A DNA stretch of 53,747 nt, taken from the NCBI GenBank assembly GCA_025965475.1, contig JAOPWV010000079.1:1-53747 (forward strand), given 5' to 3'. Origin of the DNA: Frankiales bacterium (GTDB lineage: Bacteria > Actinomycetota > Actinomycetes > Mycobacteriales > SCTD01). The notes under the pieces were generated by a model. The model saw only the letters and a program-made list of their open reading frames with translations. It was not told the origin of the DNA and made no database searches. The stretch's first letter is position 1, and the number at the start of each line of letters is the position of its first letter. Shown here piece by piece: positions 44,396 to 53,032 of this stretch. The position numbers and the translations under genes are program-made.

Positions 44396-45156
44396 CGGCG
44401 GACGGCCTTGCGGAACGCCGCCGACGCGGCGGTCAGGGCGACGACCGCCACCGCGGCACAGATCAGCAGGTCGCGGACCAGCAGGCCGCCGTCGGGGTGC
44501 GGGCCGAGCGAGCGGGCCAGCGCATCGGCGGCGTACGTGCTCGGCACCAGCGCCCGCAGGATCTGCAGTGCCTCGGGCATCCGGTGCGCCGGGATGATGC
44601 CCAGGAACAGCACGGCCGACATGCCGAGCTGACCGGCGACGGTGGCCAGCTCCGGACGCGGCGCGAGCAGCCCGAGCAGCGCCCCGAGGCCGGCGAGGGA
44701 GGCGCCGGCCAGCGGCAGCACGAGGACCAGCACCCACAGGTGCGTGAGCGGCAGCCCGTAGAGCAGGCAGCCGAAGACCGCCGTGGCGACCGCGCCCGGC
44801 AGGGTGAAGGTGGCGTACGACGCCGCCGTACCCAGGACCACGGCGGCGGGCGGGACGGGCAGCGCGGCGTAGTGGTCCAGCGCGCCGCTGCCGCGCAGCA
44901 TCCCGAAGCGCTGGGCCAGCAGGTTGAGCGCGACGAACGCGACGACGAGCACCGACGAGCCGGCCACGACCTGCTGCGCCGTGAGGCTGCTCCGCTCGTC
45001 GACCACACCGCGCAGGAGAAGCAGGATGCCGACCGACTGCAACGTGGCGACGAACAGCAGGGGCCCCCGCGCCGCCTTCGCGCGCGAGAGCTGGCCGGCG
45101 TAGACGGCGGACAGCGCGGCCAGCGGCCCCGGGCGGGCCGCGAGGGGCATCGTCAC
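44392..45156 (-). CDS. ABC-2 type transporter permease
   Basis: 254-residue membrane subunit with about six hydrophobic segments (LLFVATLQSVGILLLLRGVV through LLICAAVAVVALTAASAAF). The pattern with a re-entrant region before IIPAHRMPEALQILRALVPS matches ABC-2 permeases. It pairs with the ATPase gene upstream: GTG 45156 overlaps that gene's stop (GTGA). The substrate is unknown. Confidence 0.88.
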   Translation of the reverse strand: MTMPLAARPGPLAALSAVYAGQLSRAKAARGPLLFVATLQSVGILLLLRGVVDERSSLTAQQVVAGSSVLVVAFVALNLLAQRFGMLRGSGALDHYAALPVPPAAVVLGTAASYATFTLPGAVATAVFGCLLYGLPLTHLWVLVLVLPLAGASLAGLGALLGLLAPRPELATVAGQLGMSAVLFLGIIPAHRMPEALQILRALVPSTYAADALARSLGPHPDGGLLVRDLLICAAVAVVALTAASAAFRKAVRR

Positions 45157-46199
45157 CCGCGGTCCAGGTCGCTGTTGCGGCCACCGAGGGCGAGGTAGAC
45201 GTCCTCCAGCGACGGGGTCGCCAGGGTGAAGTCGTCGAGGGCGGCGAACGCCGGACCGCCGGTGAGCCGGCCGAGCGCCTCCCGGGCCTCGGCCTGCGGC
45301 AGCCGGGCGCTCCAGCGCCGCCCGTTGACCGTGGACCGGGCGTGCAGCAGGGCGACCGTCGGGTCGTCGTACGGCGGCTCGGCGCGCCAGACCAGCTCCA
45401 GGCGTACGTCGTCGCTGACCAGGGCCTTGAGCCGGCCTGGGGTGTCGCAGGCGATGACGCGGCCGGCGTCGAGGACGGCCACCCGGTCCAGGACGGTCTC
45501 GGCCTCGAGCACGTTGTGGGTGACCAGGACGACCGTGGTCGTGGCCCGGCGCCGGGCGAGCGCGTCCCAGACGGCCCGGCGGGCCACCGGGTCCAGGCCT
45601 GTCGTGGGTTCGTCGAGGACCAGCAGCGGCCGGTCGCCGACCAGCGCGGTCGCCACCTGCGCGAGCCGCCGTTGGCCCCCGGACAGCTTCGTCATCGGGC
45701 GGCCGGCGATCCCGGTCAGGCCGAGCTCCTCGAGGAGCGCGTCGCGGGCGGACCGGGCCGCCGTCCTCGACAGCCCCCGGAGCCGACCGGTCGTCTCGAC
45801 GGCCAGTCCGACCGGGAGCTCGACGAGCGCCGGCTCCTCCTGCGCGAGGTAGGCCACCAGCCGGCCCGCCAGCGACGGATCGCGCGTGACGTCATGGCCG
45901 AGCAGGCGCACCCGACCGGAGTCGGGCCGCAGGACACCGACCAGCTGACGGACCAGGGTGGTCTTGCCGGCGCCGTTGGGGCCCAGCAGGCCGAAGACCT
46001 CGCCCGAGCCGACGGTGAGCGAGACCGCGTCCGTGGCCAACACGTCGGCGGACCCGCGGCGGCCCTTGTGGGTGCGACTGAGCTGCTCGAGGGCGACGGC
46101 AGGGACCGCCGTCGCCGCGCTCGCGGGCGGGGCGACAGCATCGCCGACCATGCTTGCGCCGGTCGTACCTCCGCCCATGCGGGTGCTCAGCCTTTCCAC
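45153..46199 (-). CDS. ABC-2 transporter ATP-binding protein
   Basis: ATPase of 348 residues if started at GTG 46199. Walker A is GLLGPNGAGKTTLVRQLVG, then YLAQEEPAL, the signature KLSGGQRRLAQVATAL, Walker B LLVLDEPTTGLDP, the H-loop LVTHNVLEAE, and a C-terminal part of about 90 residues typical of the drug-export (DrrA-like) type. The start is uncertain: ATG 46178 or ATG 46148 would drop 7 or 17 residues, and no candidate has a strong ribosome site. TAGGCT at 46221-46226 is a plausible -10. Confidence 0.9.
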   Translation of the reverse strand: MERLSTRMGGGTTGASMVGDAVAPPASAATAVPAVALEQLSRTHKGRRGSADVLATDAVSLTVGSGEVFGLLGPNGAGKTTLVRQLVGVLRPDSGRVRLLGHDVTRDPSLAGRLVAYLAQEEPALVELPVGLAVETTGRLRGLSRTAARSARDALLEELGLTGIAGRPMTKLSGGQRRLAQVATALVGDRPLLVLDEPTTGLDPVARRAVWDALARRRATTTVVLVTHNVLEAETVLDRVAVLDAGRVIACDTPGRLKALVSDDVRLELVWRAEPPYDDPTVALLHARSTVNGRRWSARLPQAEAREALGRLTGGPAFAALDDFTLATPSLEDVYLALGGRNSDLDRG

Positions 46200-46220
46200 G
46201 GACGTCGGATCTGCGTGCTG

Positions 46221-46226
46221 AGCCTA
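46221..46226 (-). promoter_or_regulatory. -10 box TAGGCT for the ABC-2 operon
   Basis: TAGGCT about 21 bases before GTG 46199 gives a short leader and would drive the ATPase-permease-membrane protein operon. Confidence 0.35.
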
Positions 46227-46264
46227 CGCCGGGGCCCTGCACCGGCGTCGCGTGGACCGCGTGG

Positions 46265-46900
46265 CTAGTGCCAGCTGTCGGCGGTGCGCCACACGAGGAT
46301 GTCGAGGACGCGCAGCCGGGTGAGCGGCGCCCCGGCGTCGGCGGCCACCTGCACGAGCTCGTCGAACGCGGCGCCTTCGGCCCGGAGATCGTCACGCATC
46401 TGCGTGCAGAGCACCTCCATGAACTCGCGCCAGTTGCGGTGGGCGGCCCGCGCAATGGCGCCGGGTGCGGTGTAGCTCTCGAAGATGCGCGAGTCGTACA
46501 GGGGCAGCAGGTCCGGCCGCTTGCGGTGCAGCACCTTCGAGATGATGGTGCCGCGGACACCCCGGCCGGCGTACGGCGCCTGGTCGAGGACCGCGAACAG
46601 ACCGGCCACCTGCCCGATCACGGCCGCGTCGGCGTTCTCCAGCGCGACGTCCGGCAGCTCGGCGACACCGCGCAGGGCGGGCAGCATCTCGCGCAGCAGG
46701 GTGAATCGGGCCCGGTCGACCTCGGCGCCGATCAGTGCCGGCGCGAGCAGGTCACCGTCGACGAGCACCGGCGAGCCGTTGGTGACCAGCCGGTCGTACG
46801 ACGGATAGGCGTAGCCGTTGCGGGGGTCGATGTAGTCGAGCAGCACCTGGTCCGGGTGCTCGACCTGCAGGGTGCCGGCACACAGCACGATCGGCTCCAT
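46265..46900 (-). CDS. DUF6308-like protein coupled to dnaE
   Basis: 211-residue soluble protein of unknown function, resembling what I recall of DUF6308. Visible landmarks are LLDYIDPRNGYAYPSYDRLV, a central segment with a helix-hairpin-like look (GVRGTIISKVLHRKRPDLLP), LYDSRIFESYTAPG, and a C-terminal VLDILVWRTADS. No catalytic motif is obvious. ATG 46900 shares one base with the dnaE stop (TGATG), so it is translated by reinitiation after dnaE. The frame is open far upstream only as a shadow of dnaE. The tie to a replication gene is suggestive but unproven. Confidence 0.75.
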   Translation of the reverse strand: MEPIVLCAGTLQVEHPDQVLLDYIDPRNGYAYPSYDRLVTNGSPVLVDGDLLAPALIGAEVDRARFTLLREMLPALRGVAELPDVALENADAAVIGQVAGLFAVLDQAPYAGRGVRGTIISKVLHRKRPDLLPLYDSRIFESYTAPGAIARAAHRNWREFMEVLCTQMRDDLRAEGAAFDELVQVAADAGAPLTRLRVLDILVWRTADSWH

Positions 46901-49900
46901 CAGGCGCCCACCGGCAGGCAGCCCGGGCCGAGCAGCGCCTTGAGGTCGGCGAACAGCGCGGGCGTCGCGGTCACCCGGAGCCTGTCGTCGAGCCGCACCA
47001 CGGTGGTCTTGCCACCGTTGACCAGCTGCAGGTGGACCTCGGTGGTGCCCGGGTGGCTCCCGAGCACCTCCTTGAACCGCTCGACCACCGGCGGGGTGCA
47101 CCGCGGGGTGGGGATCGACACGATCACCGGACCCCGGGGGCCGGTCGACAGGTCCGGGATGATCACTTCGTTCGCGATGATCTTGGGGATGTCCTCGCGC
47201 TTGTCGATCCGGCCGCGCACCAGCACGACCGCGTCCTCCACGAGGTGGACGGCCGCGGCCTGGTACGAGGCCGGGAAGAACAGCACCTCGACGGCGCCCT
47301 CGAGGTCCTCGAGGTTGACCAGCGCCCAGGCGTTGCCCTGCTTGGTCATCTTGCGCGTGACGCCGGACAGGATGCCGCCGACGATGACGTTGGAGCCGTC
47401 CTCGCGGTCGGCGAGCGCGGAGATCGGGCAGTCGACCGCGGAGGCGATCACGTGCTCGACGCCGAACAGCGGATGGTCGGAGACGTACAGGCCGAGCATC
47501 TCGCGCTCGTAGGTGAGCAGGACGGACTTCTCCCACTCCCCGACGGGCACCCGGATGTCGAAGACGCCGCCGCCCAGGGCGTCGCTGTCCTCGTCGCCGC
47601 CCCCGAACAGGTCGAACTGGCCGATCGCCTCGGCCCGCTTGGTGTCCAGGCAGGCGTCGATGGCCTCCGCGTGGATGGACACCAGGCCCTTGCGGGTGTG
47701 GCCGAGGGAGTCGAAGGCGCCCGCCTTGCACAGCGACTCGACCGTCTTCTTGTTGCAGGCGACGGCCTCGACCTTGCGCAGGTAGTCGGCGAAGTCGCCG
47801 AACCGGCCCTTGGCCGTGCGCGTCGCGACGATCGAGGCGACGACATTGGTGCCGACGTTGCGGATCGCCGACAGCCCGAACCGGATGTCGGTCCCCCGCG
47901 GGGTGAAGTCGCTGTCGGAGTCGTTGACGTCCGGCGGCAGCACCTTGATGCCCATGCGCCGGCACTCGGCGAGGTAGAGCGCGCTCTTGTCCTTGTCGTC
48001 CTTCACCGAGGTGAGCAGCGCCGCCATGTACTCGGCCGGGAAGTTGGCCTTGAGGTAGGCGGTCCAGAAGGAGACCAGCCCGTAGCCGGCGGTGTGCGCG
48101 CGGTTGAAGGCGTAGTCGGAGAACGGGACGAGGATGTCCCACAGCGTCTTGATGGCGCCGTCGGAGTAGCCGTTGGCCTTCATCCCGTCGCGGAACGGGA
48201 TGTACTCCTTGTCGAGAATCTCCTTCTTCTTCTTGCCCATGGCGCGTCGCAGCAGGTCGGCGGCACCGAGCGTGTAGCCCGCCAGGTGCTGGGCGATCGC
48301 CATGACCTGCTCCTGGTACACGATCAACCCGAACGTGTCCCCGAGGATGTCCTTGAGCGGCTCCTCGAGCTCGGGGTGGATCGGCACGATCGGCTTGCGG
48401 CCGGTCTTGCGGTCGGCGTAGTCGTTGTGCGCGTTGGCACCCATCGGACCCGGCCGGTAGAGCGCGAGCACGGCGGAGATGGTCTCGAAGCTGTCCGGCT
48501 GCATCGAGCGGAGCAGCGCCCGCATCGGGCCGCCGTCGAGCTGGAAGACGCCGAGGGTGTCGCCGCGGGACAGCAGCTCGTACGTCGGACCGTCGGGGGT
48601 CATGACGTCGAGCTGCTCGAGCACGACCGTCTCGCCGCGGTTGAGCGCGATGTGCTTGAGGCAGTCGTCGAGGACCGTGAGGTTGCGCAGGCCGAGGAAG
48701 TCCATCTTCAGCAGCCCGAGCGTCTCGCAGGCGCCCATGTCGAACTGCGTGATGATCGCGCCGTCCTGCTCGCGGCGCTGGATCGGGATCACGTCCATCA
48801 GCGGCTCGCGGCACAGGATGACCCCGGCCGCGTGCACGCCCCACTGACGCTTGAGGCCCTCCAGACCGCGGGCGGTGTCCACGACCGCCTTGACATCCGT
48901 GTCGGACTCGTACAGCGCCCGGAACTCGCCGGCCTCCCCGTACCTCTTGTGCGTCGGGTCGAAGATCCCCGACAGCGGGATGTCCTTGCCCATCACGGGC
49001 GGCGGCATGACCTTGGTGATCTTGTCGCCGACGGCGAACGGGTAGCCCAGCACCCGGCTGGCGTCCTTGACCGCCTGCTTGGCCTTGATCGTGCCGTACG
49101 TGATGATCTGGCTGACCCGCTCCTCGCCGTACTTCTCGGTGGCGTAACGGATCATGTCGCCGCGCCGGCGCTCGTCGAAGTCGAGGTCGATGTCGGGCAT
49201 CGAGATGCGCTCGGGGTTCAGGAAGCGCTCGAAGAGCAGCTTGTGCTCGACCGGGTCGAGGTCGGTGATGCGCATCGCGTAGGCGACCAGCGACCCGGCC
49301 GCCGAGCCGCGGCCGGGACCGACGCGGATGCCGTTGTCCTTGGCGTGCCGGCACAGGTCGGCGGTCACGAGGAAGTACCCCGGGAACCCCATGTTGCAGA
49401 TGACGTCGACCTCGTAGTCAGCCTGCTTGGTGTGCTCCTCCGGCACCGGCAGGCCCTTCGCGGCGAACCGCTCGCGCAGGCCCTCGTGCACCAGGTGCCG
49501 CAACCAGGTCTGCTCGGTCCAGCCCTCCGGCACCTCGACGCGCGGCATCAGGTCGGCGCCCTCGTTGAACGTCACCTCGCACCGCTCGGCGATGAGCAGC
49601 GTGTTGTCGCAGGCCTCGGGCAGCTCGCGCCACAGGTGCCGCATCTCCTGCGGCGTCTTGACGTAGAAGTCGTGCGCGTCGAACTTGAACCGGTTGGGGT
49701 CGGCCATCGTCTTGCCGGACTGGACGCAGAGCAGCACCTCGTGCGCCTTGGCGTCCTCCTGGTCGACGTAGTGCAGGTCGTTGGTCGCGAGCAGCGGGAG
49801 GCTCATCTCCTTGGCGAGCCGGAGCAGGTCCTTCTGCACGCGCTGCTCCACCGGGAGCCCGTGGTCCATGAGCTCGCAGTAGAAGTTCTCCTTACCGAAG

Positions 49901-50433
49901 ATGTCCTGGAACTCCCCCGCCGACTGCTTGGCCCGCTCGAAGTCGCCGATGCGCAGCCAGGTCTGGATCTCGCCACCCGGGCAGCCGGTGGTGCCGATGA
50001 TGTCCTTGACGTGCTCCGCCAGGAGCTCCTTGTCCATGCGCGGCTTGTAGTAGTAGCCCTCGAGGCTGGCCAGCGACGACATCTTGAACAGCCGGTGCAT
50101 GCCCTCTGAGCTGGTCGAGAGCAGCGTCATGTGGGTGTAGGCGCCGCCGCCGGAGATGTCGTCGTCGCCGCCGGACGCCCAGCGGTGCCGGGTCTTGTCG
50201 AAGCGGCTGCCGGGGGCGAGGTAGGCCTCCGAGCCGATGATCGGCTTGACGCCGTGCGCCTTGGCCTTCTTCCAGAAGTCGTAGGCCCCGAACACGTTGC
50301 CGTGGTCGGTCATGGCGATCGCGGGCATCCCCAGCTCGGCCGTCCGTGCGAACAGGTCGTCCAGGCGGGCCGCACCGTCGAGCATCGAGTACTCGGTGTG
50401 CACGTGCAGGTGCACGAACGAGTCATTGCTCAC
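46900..50433 (-). CDS. dnaE: DNA polymerase III alpha subunit
   Basis: 1177-residue replicative polymerase (DnaE1 type). The N-terminal PHP domain has HLHVHTEYS and AMTDHGN. The polymerase palm carries GPGRGSAAGSLVAYA and the catalytic Asp pair in PDIDLDFDERRRGDMIRYA (about 412-418), with FAFNRAHT-like DYAFNRAHTAGYGLVSFWT. A beta-clamp motif QFDLFG is at about residue 939, followed by the OB-fold (VIVGGILSGVTRKMTKQGN) and the C-terminal domain. Length is normal. It starts at GTG 50433 with GGGAG upstream and is followed with one-base overlap by a DUF6308-like gene. Confidence 0.97.
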   Translation of the reverse strand: MSNDSFVHLHVHTEYSMLDGAARLDDLFARTAELGMPAIAMTDHGNVFGAYDFWKKAKAHGVKPIIGSEAYLAPGSRFDKTRHRWASGGDDDISGGGAYTHMTLLSTSSEGMHRLFKMSSLASLEGYYYKPRMDKELLAEHVKDIIGTTGCPGGEIQTWLRIGDFERAKQSAGEFQDIFGKENFYCELMDHGLPVEQRVQKDLLRLAKEMSLPLLATNDLHYVDQEDAKAHEVLLCVQSGKTMADPNRFKFDAHDFYVKTPQEMRHLWRELPEACDNTLLIAERCEVTFNEGADLMPRVEVPEGWTEQTWLRHLVHEGLRERFAAKGLPVPEEHTKQADYEVDVICNMGFPGYFLVTADLCRHAKDNGIRVGPGRGSAAGSLVAYAMRITDLDPVEHKLLFERFLNPERISMPDIDLDFDERRRGDMIRYATEKYGEERVSQIITYGTIKAKQAVKDASRVLGYPFAVGDKITKVMPPPVMGKDIPLSGIFDPTHKRYGEAGEFRALYESDTDVKAVVDTARGLEGLKRQWGVHAAGVILCREPLMDVIPIQRREQDGAIITQFDMGACETLGLLKMDFLGLRNLTVLDDCLKHIALNRGETVVLEQLDVMTPDGPTYELLSRGDTLGVFQLDGGPMRALLRSMQPDSFETISAVLALYRPGPMGANAHNDYADRKTGRKPIVPIHPELEEPLKDILGDTFGLIVYQEQVMAIAQHLAGYTLGAADLLRRAMGKKKKEILDKEYIPFRDGMKANGYSDGAIKTLWDILVPFSDYAFNRAHTAGYGLVSFWTAYLKANFPAEYMAALLTSVKDDKDKSALYLAECRRMGIKVLPPDVNDSDSDFTPRGTDIRFGLSAIRNVGTNVVASIVATRTAKGRFGDFADYLRKVEAVACNKKTVESLCKAGAFDSLGHTRKGLVSIHAEAIDACLDTKRAEAIGQFDLFGGGDEDSDALGGGVFDIRVPVGEWEKSVLLTYEREMLGLYVSDHPLFGVEHVIASAVDCPISALADREDGSNVIVGGILSGVTRKMTKQGNAWALVNLEDLEGAVEVLFFPASYQAAAVHLVEDAVVLVRGRIDKREDIPKIIANEVIIPDLSTGPRGPVIVSIPTPRCTPPVVERFKEVLGSHPGTTEVHLQLVNGGKTTVVRLDDRLRVTATPALFADLKALLGPGCLPVGA

Positions 50434-50518
50434 AGGTCGGGCTCTCCCAGGTTGCGCCGGCGTACAGGGCGGTCCGAGGGGAAGGCGGGCCGTGCTCTGC
50501 GGTGGAGGTGCCAGTTTG

Positions 50519-51418
50519 TCACGGGGCGGGGACAGAACCGTGCAGCAAGTCCCGGAGTGTCTCCTCCAAGTCAGGGTGCTCGAAGGCGAAGCCCCGTTCC
50601 AGCAGTACGGCGGGTAGCGCCCGTCGTCCGGTCAGCGCGAGCGCAGGGTCGGTCCGCAGCGCGACCGCGCCGAGCCGGACCGCCCAGGCCGGGGTCGGCG
50701 GGCTCGACGGCCGGCGCAGGACCCTCCTGAGCGTGGCCATGAGCTCGGCGTTGCGGACGGGCCGGGGACCTGTCGCGTGCACGATCCCGCCCACGTCGCC
50801 CTCGAGGCACTCCTCGACGATGCGCAGCCAGTCGTCGACGTGCAGCCAGCTGATCCACTGACGGCCGCTCGCGATCCGGCCGCCCAGCCCCCACCGGGTG
50901 AGGCCGGTGAGGCGGTCGAAGGCCGGCGAGTCCCGGTCCAGCACGATCCCGGTGCGCAGTACGACGAACCGGCCGGCAGGTGCACCGTGGACCGCCGCTT
51001 CCCAGGCCTTGGCGACGTCCGCCATCTGCGGTGGGCCGTCAGCCGGTGGCGAGCCCTCGACCAGCTCGGTCTCGCCCGCGTCGCCGTAGATCGCCAAGGT
51101 GCTCATCTGCACCCAGACGGGAACCTCGCGCGCGGCAGCAACGAGCGCCCGGGTCGGTTCGACCCGCGAGCGGGTGAGCAGCTCGATGTTGGCGGGCGTG
51201 GGCCGTCGGTCGACGAGCTCTCCGGCCAGGTTGACGACCGCCGCCCCGTCCAGCTCGGCCGCCCAGTCACCGACGGTCCGGCCGTCCCAGGCGACCTGCC
51301 GGTGGCGTCCCGGCCGCGGCGTGCGGGTCAGCACGACCGCCTCGTGCCCGCGGTCGGCGAGCCGGTCGCACAGGCGGCGGCCGAGGGATCCGCTGCCCCC
51401 GGCGACGACGACCTTCAC
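50519..51418 (-). CDS. TIGR01777 family epimerase/oxidoreductase
   Basis: 299-residue extended short-chain dehydrogenase-like protein. The NAD(P)-binding loop is VVVAGGSGSLGRRLCDRLAD, AAVVNLAGELVDRRPT is family-typical, then MSTLAIYGDAGE, and the C-terminal DUF1731-like end is LPAVLLERGFAFEHPDLEET. The substrate is unknown; relatives are linked to cell division (SulA-like) only by old annotation. GTG 51418 has GGAG five bases upstream and puts the Rossmann motif at residue 5. It is divergent from the Rrf2 gene, 45 bp apart. Confidence 0.88.
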   Translation of the reverse strand: MKVVVAGGSGSLGRRLCDRLADRGHEAVVLTRTPRPGRHRQVAWDGRTVGDWAAELDGAAVVNLAGELVDRRPTPANIELLTRSRVEPTRALVAAAREVPVWVQMSTLAIYGDAGETELVEGSPPADGPPQMADVAKAWEAAVHGAPAGRFVVLRTGIVLDRDSPAFDRLTGLTRWGLGGRIASGRQWISWLHVDDWLRIVEECLEGDVGGIVHATGPRPVRNAELMATLRRVLRRPSSPPTPAWAVRLGAVALRTDPALALTGRRALPAVLLERGFAFEHPDLEETLRDLLHGSVPAP

Positions 51419-51463
51419 TGGATCTCCACGACCCGCAGCCAACCACGGGGCAGACTGTCGCCC

Positions 51464-51928
51464 GTGCACATCTCTGCCAAGGCCGACTACGCCGTCCGTG
51501 CGGCCATCCAGCTGGCGTCGTCGTCAGAGTTCCCGGTCACGAGCGAGTCGATCGCGACGGCCCAGCAGATCCCCGCCAAGTTCCTCGAGGCCATCCTGTC
51601 CGAGCTCCGGCACAGCGGGCTGGTGAAGAGCCGCCGCGGCGCGCACGGCGGCTACTGGCTGTCGAAGCCCGCGTCGGAGATCTCGGTGGCGGACGTCATC
51701 CGGGCGGTCGAGGGCCCGATGGCGCTCGTGCGCGGCGAGCGGCCCGAGCAGGTCGAGTACCACGGCTCCGCCGAGCCGCTGATGGAGGTGTGGGTGGCCG
51801 TCCGGGCCGCCCTGCGCGGGGTGCTCAGCAACGTCAGCCTCGCCGACATCGCGACCGGGAAGCTGCCCAAGCACATCTCCAAGCTCACCGGCGACCCCGA
51901 CGCCTGGGTCGCCCCCTGGTTCGACTGA
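51464..51928 (+). CDS. Rrf2 family transcriptional regulator
   Basis: 154-residue winged-helix regulator. The Rrf2 pattern is clear: ISAKADYAVRAAIQLA, TAQQIPAKFLEAILSELRHS, GLVKSRRGAHGGYWLSKPAS, and EISVADVIRAVEGPM. The three Cys that bind Fe-S in IscR/NsrR are absent, and indeed the protein has no Cys at all, so it does not sense through an Fe-S cluster in the standard way. GTG 51464 is the only start that keeps the normal N-terminus. It could regulate the divergent TIGR01777 gene. Confidence 0.9.
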   Translation: MHISAKADYAVRAAIQLASSSEFPVTSESIATAQQIPAKFLEAILSELRHSGLVKSRRGAHGGYWLSKPASEISVADVIRAVEGPMALVRGERPEQVEYHGSAEPLMEVWVAVRAALRGVLSNVSLADIATGKLPKHISKLTGDPDAWVAPWFD

Positions 51929-51984
51929 CCCCCCGGGCCGCCACCCCCCGCCCCTCCTGGGTGATCACCAACCACCCCCGAGCC

Positions 51985-52054
51985 CGGTGATCAACTGGGT
52001 ATCGCCGGGCCGCCTCGCCGGCGTGTCGGCCACGCAAGTGCCTGTTGATCACCG
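51985..52054. repeat. 70-bp intergenic inverted-repeat element
   Basis: CGGTGATCAAC and GTTGATCACCG are perfect 11-bp inverted arms enclosing 48 GC-rich bases. A third TGATCA copy lies just left (GGGTGATCACC, near 51959-51969). It fits a small REP/MITE-like intergenic element; I recall TGATCA-ended intergenic sequences in some actinobacteria but cannot confirm. Confidence 0.55.
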
Positions 52055-52092
52055 AGGAGTCGGTCACCGAGGGGTCGGTCACCGGGCGGAGG
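52048..52092. repeat. three 15-bp direct repeats before sixA-like stop
   Basis: Units ATCACCGAGGAGTCG, GTCACCGAGGGGTCG and GTCACCGGGCGGAGG lie in direct array. The first overlaps the right arm of the inverted-repeat element. Confidence 0.65.
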
Positions 52093-52115
52093 TCACCACA
52101 GGGCTGTCGGGGAGG

Positions 52116-52553
52116 TCAGCGGAAGAGGGTCAGGTGGGCGCCGTCCAGGGACCAGTCGGCCACCTCGAAGACGGCCACCCCGCAGGTGCGCATGCCGCGG
52201 CTGGTGTCGTCGTTCGCCTCGAGCTCGAAGGCCAGCCCCTCGACCGACGGGTTGTGACCCACCAGCACGGCGCTGTCCACCACCAGCTCGGAGAGCACCT
52301 CCCGGAGAGCGGCCGTCGAGGCCTCGTAGACCCGGTCGTCGAACACTGCCGGCACCCCGCCCGGGTCGGCCAGCGCCCACGTCTCGCGGCTGCGGGTACT
52401 GGTGGACACCACCGCGAGCTGCGGGGCCAGCTCGACCATCAGCGGGCGCAGCGCGGCGGCGTCCGTTCGGCCGCGTGGCGCCAGCACCCGGGCGTGGTCG
52501 TCCGTGCGGTGCGGCTCCGCCTTCGCGTGCCGGAGCAGGATCAGTCGGGGCAT
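52116..52553 (-). CDS. SixA-type phosphohistidine phosphatase family protein
   Basis: 145-residue protein of the histidine phosphatase (phosphoglycerate mutase-like) superfamily. The catalytic RHG-like motif is LILLRHAKAEP with His9; the second Arg is in VVSTSTRSRETWAL; the second His is in AVLVGHNPSVEGLAFEL. This short form matches SixA, which removes phosphate from phosphohistidine, but the substrate here is unproven. ATG 52553 is the natural start. It is divergent from the VOC gene. Confidence 0.88.
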   Translation of the reverse strand: MPRLILLRHAKAEPHRTDDHARVLAPRGRTDAAALRPLMVELAPQLAVVSTSTRSRETWALADPGGVPAVFDDRVYEASTAALREVLSELVVDSAVLVGHNPSVEGLAFELEANDDTSRGMRTCGVAVFEVADWSLDGAHLTLFR

Positions 52554-52585
52554 GGCTCTACCGTGCCATGGGTGGAGGGGGCCGC

Positions 52586-53023
52586 ATGACTGGACTGCAG
52601 ATCGCCATCGACTGCCACGACCCTGCGGCGCAGGTGCGGTTCTGGTGCCTGGCGCTCGACTACGAGCCGGTGCCGCCGCCGGAGGGGCACGCCACCTGGC
52701 GTGACTGGTACCGCAGCATCGGCGTCCCCGAGGACGAGCTCGGCGAGGACGACTGCCAGGACCGCATCCAGCACCCCGAGGGCACCCTCCCGGCGATCTG
52801 GTTCCAGCAGGTGCCCGAGGGCAAGACCGCCAAGAACCGCGTGCACCTCGACGTGCTGGTCGGCCGGGGCCTGCCCAAGCCCGAGCGAGTGCGTGTGGTC
52901 GAGGAGCGCGCGGCGCGGCTGGAGGCGGCGGGCGCGACACGCACCAGGGTGCTCGACGAGTACCAGGACCACTACGGCGTCGTCATGCAGGACCCCGAAG
53001 GGAACGAGTTCTGCGTGACCTAG
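52586..53023 (+). CDS. VOC (glyoxalase-like) family protein
   Basis: 145-residue two-module VOC protein of the glyoxalase-like type common in actinobacteria: QIAIDCHDPAAQVRFWCLAL, then IWFQQVPEGKTAKNRVHLDV, and the final VMQDPEGNEFCVT. His and Glu ligand candidates are present. I choose ATG 52586 over ATG 52568 because GGAGGGGG lies just before it. Substrate unknown. Its stop TAG is part of the -10 of the next gene. Confidence 0.87.
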   Translation: MTGLQIAIDCHDPAAQVRFWCLALDYEPVPPPEGHATWRDWYRSIGVPEDELGEDDCQDRIQHPEGTLPAIWFQQVPEGKTAKNRVHLDVLVGRGLPKPERVRVVEERAARLEAAGATRTRVLDEYQDHYGVVMQDPEGNEFCVT

Positions 53024-53026
53024 GGT
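53021..53026 (+). promoter_or_regulatory. -10 box TAGGGT, leaderless epimerase gene
   Basis: TAGGGT lies six bases before ATG 53033. Its first three bases are also the stop codon of the VOC gene. Confidence 0.45.
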
Positions 53027-53032
53027 CGACCC

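Noticed and set aside
46901-49354. A 1029-codon version of the DUF6308-like gene
   Set aside because: The upstream 818 codons are a shadow of dnaE; family-like sequence begins at ATG 46900.
47032-50109. A 1025-codon plus-strand open frame
   Set aside because: It is a complete antisense shadow of dnaE, with the same low-complexity composition and no ribosome site.
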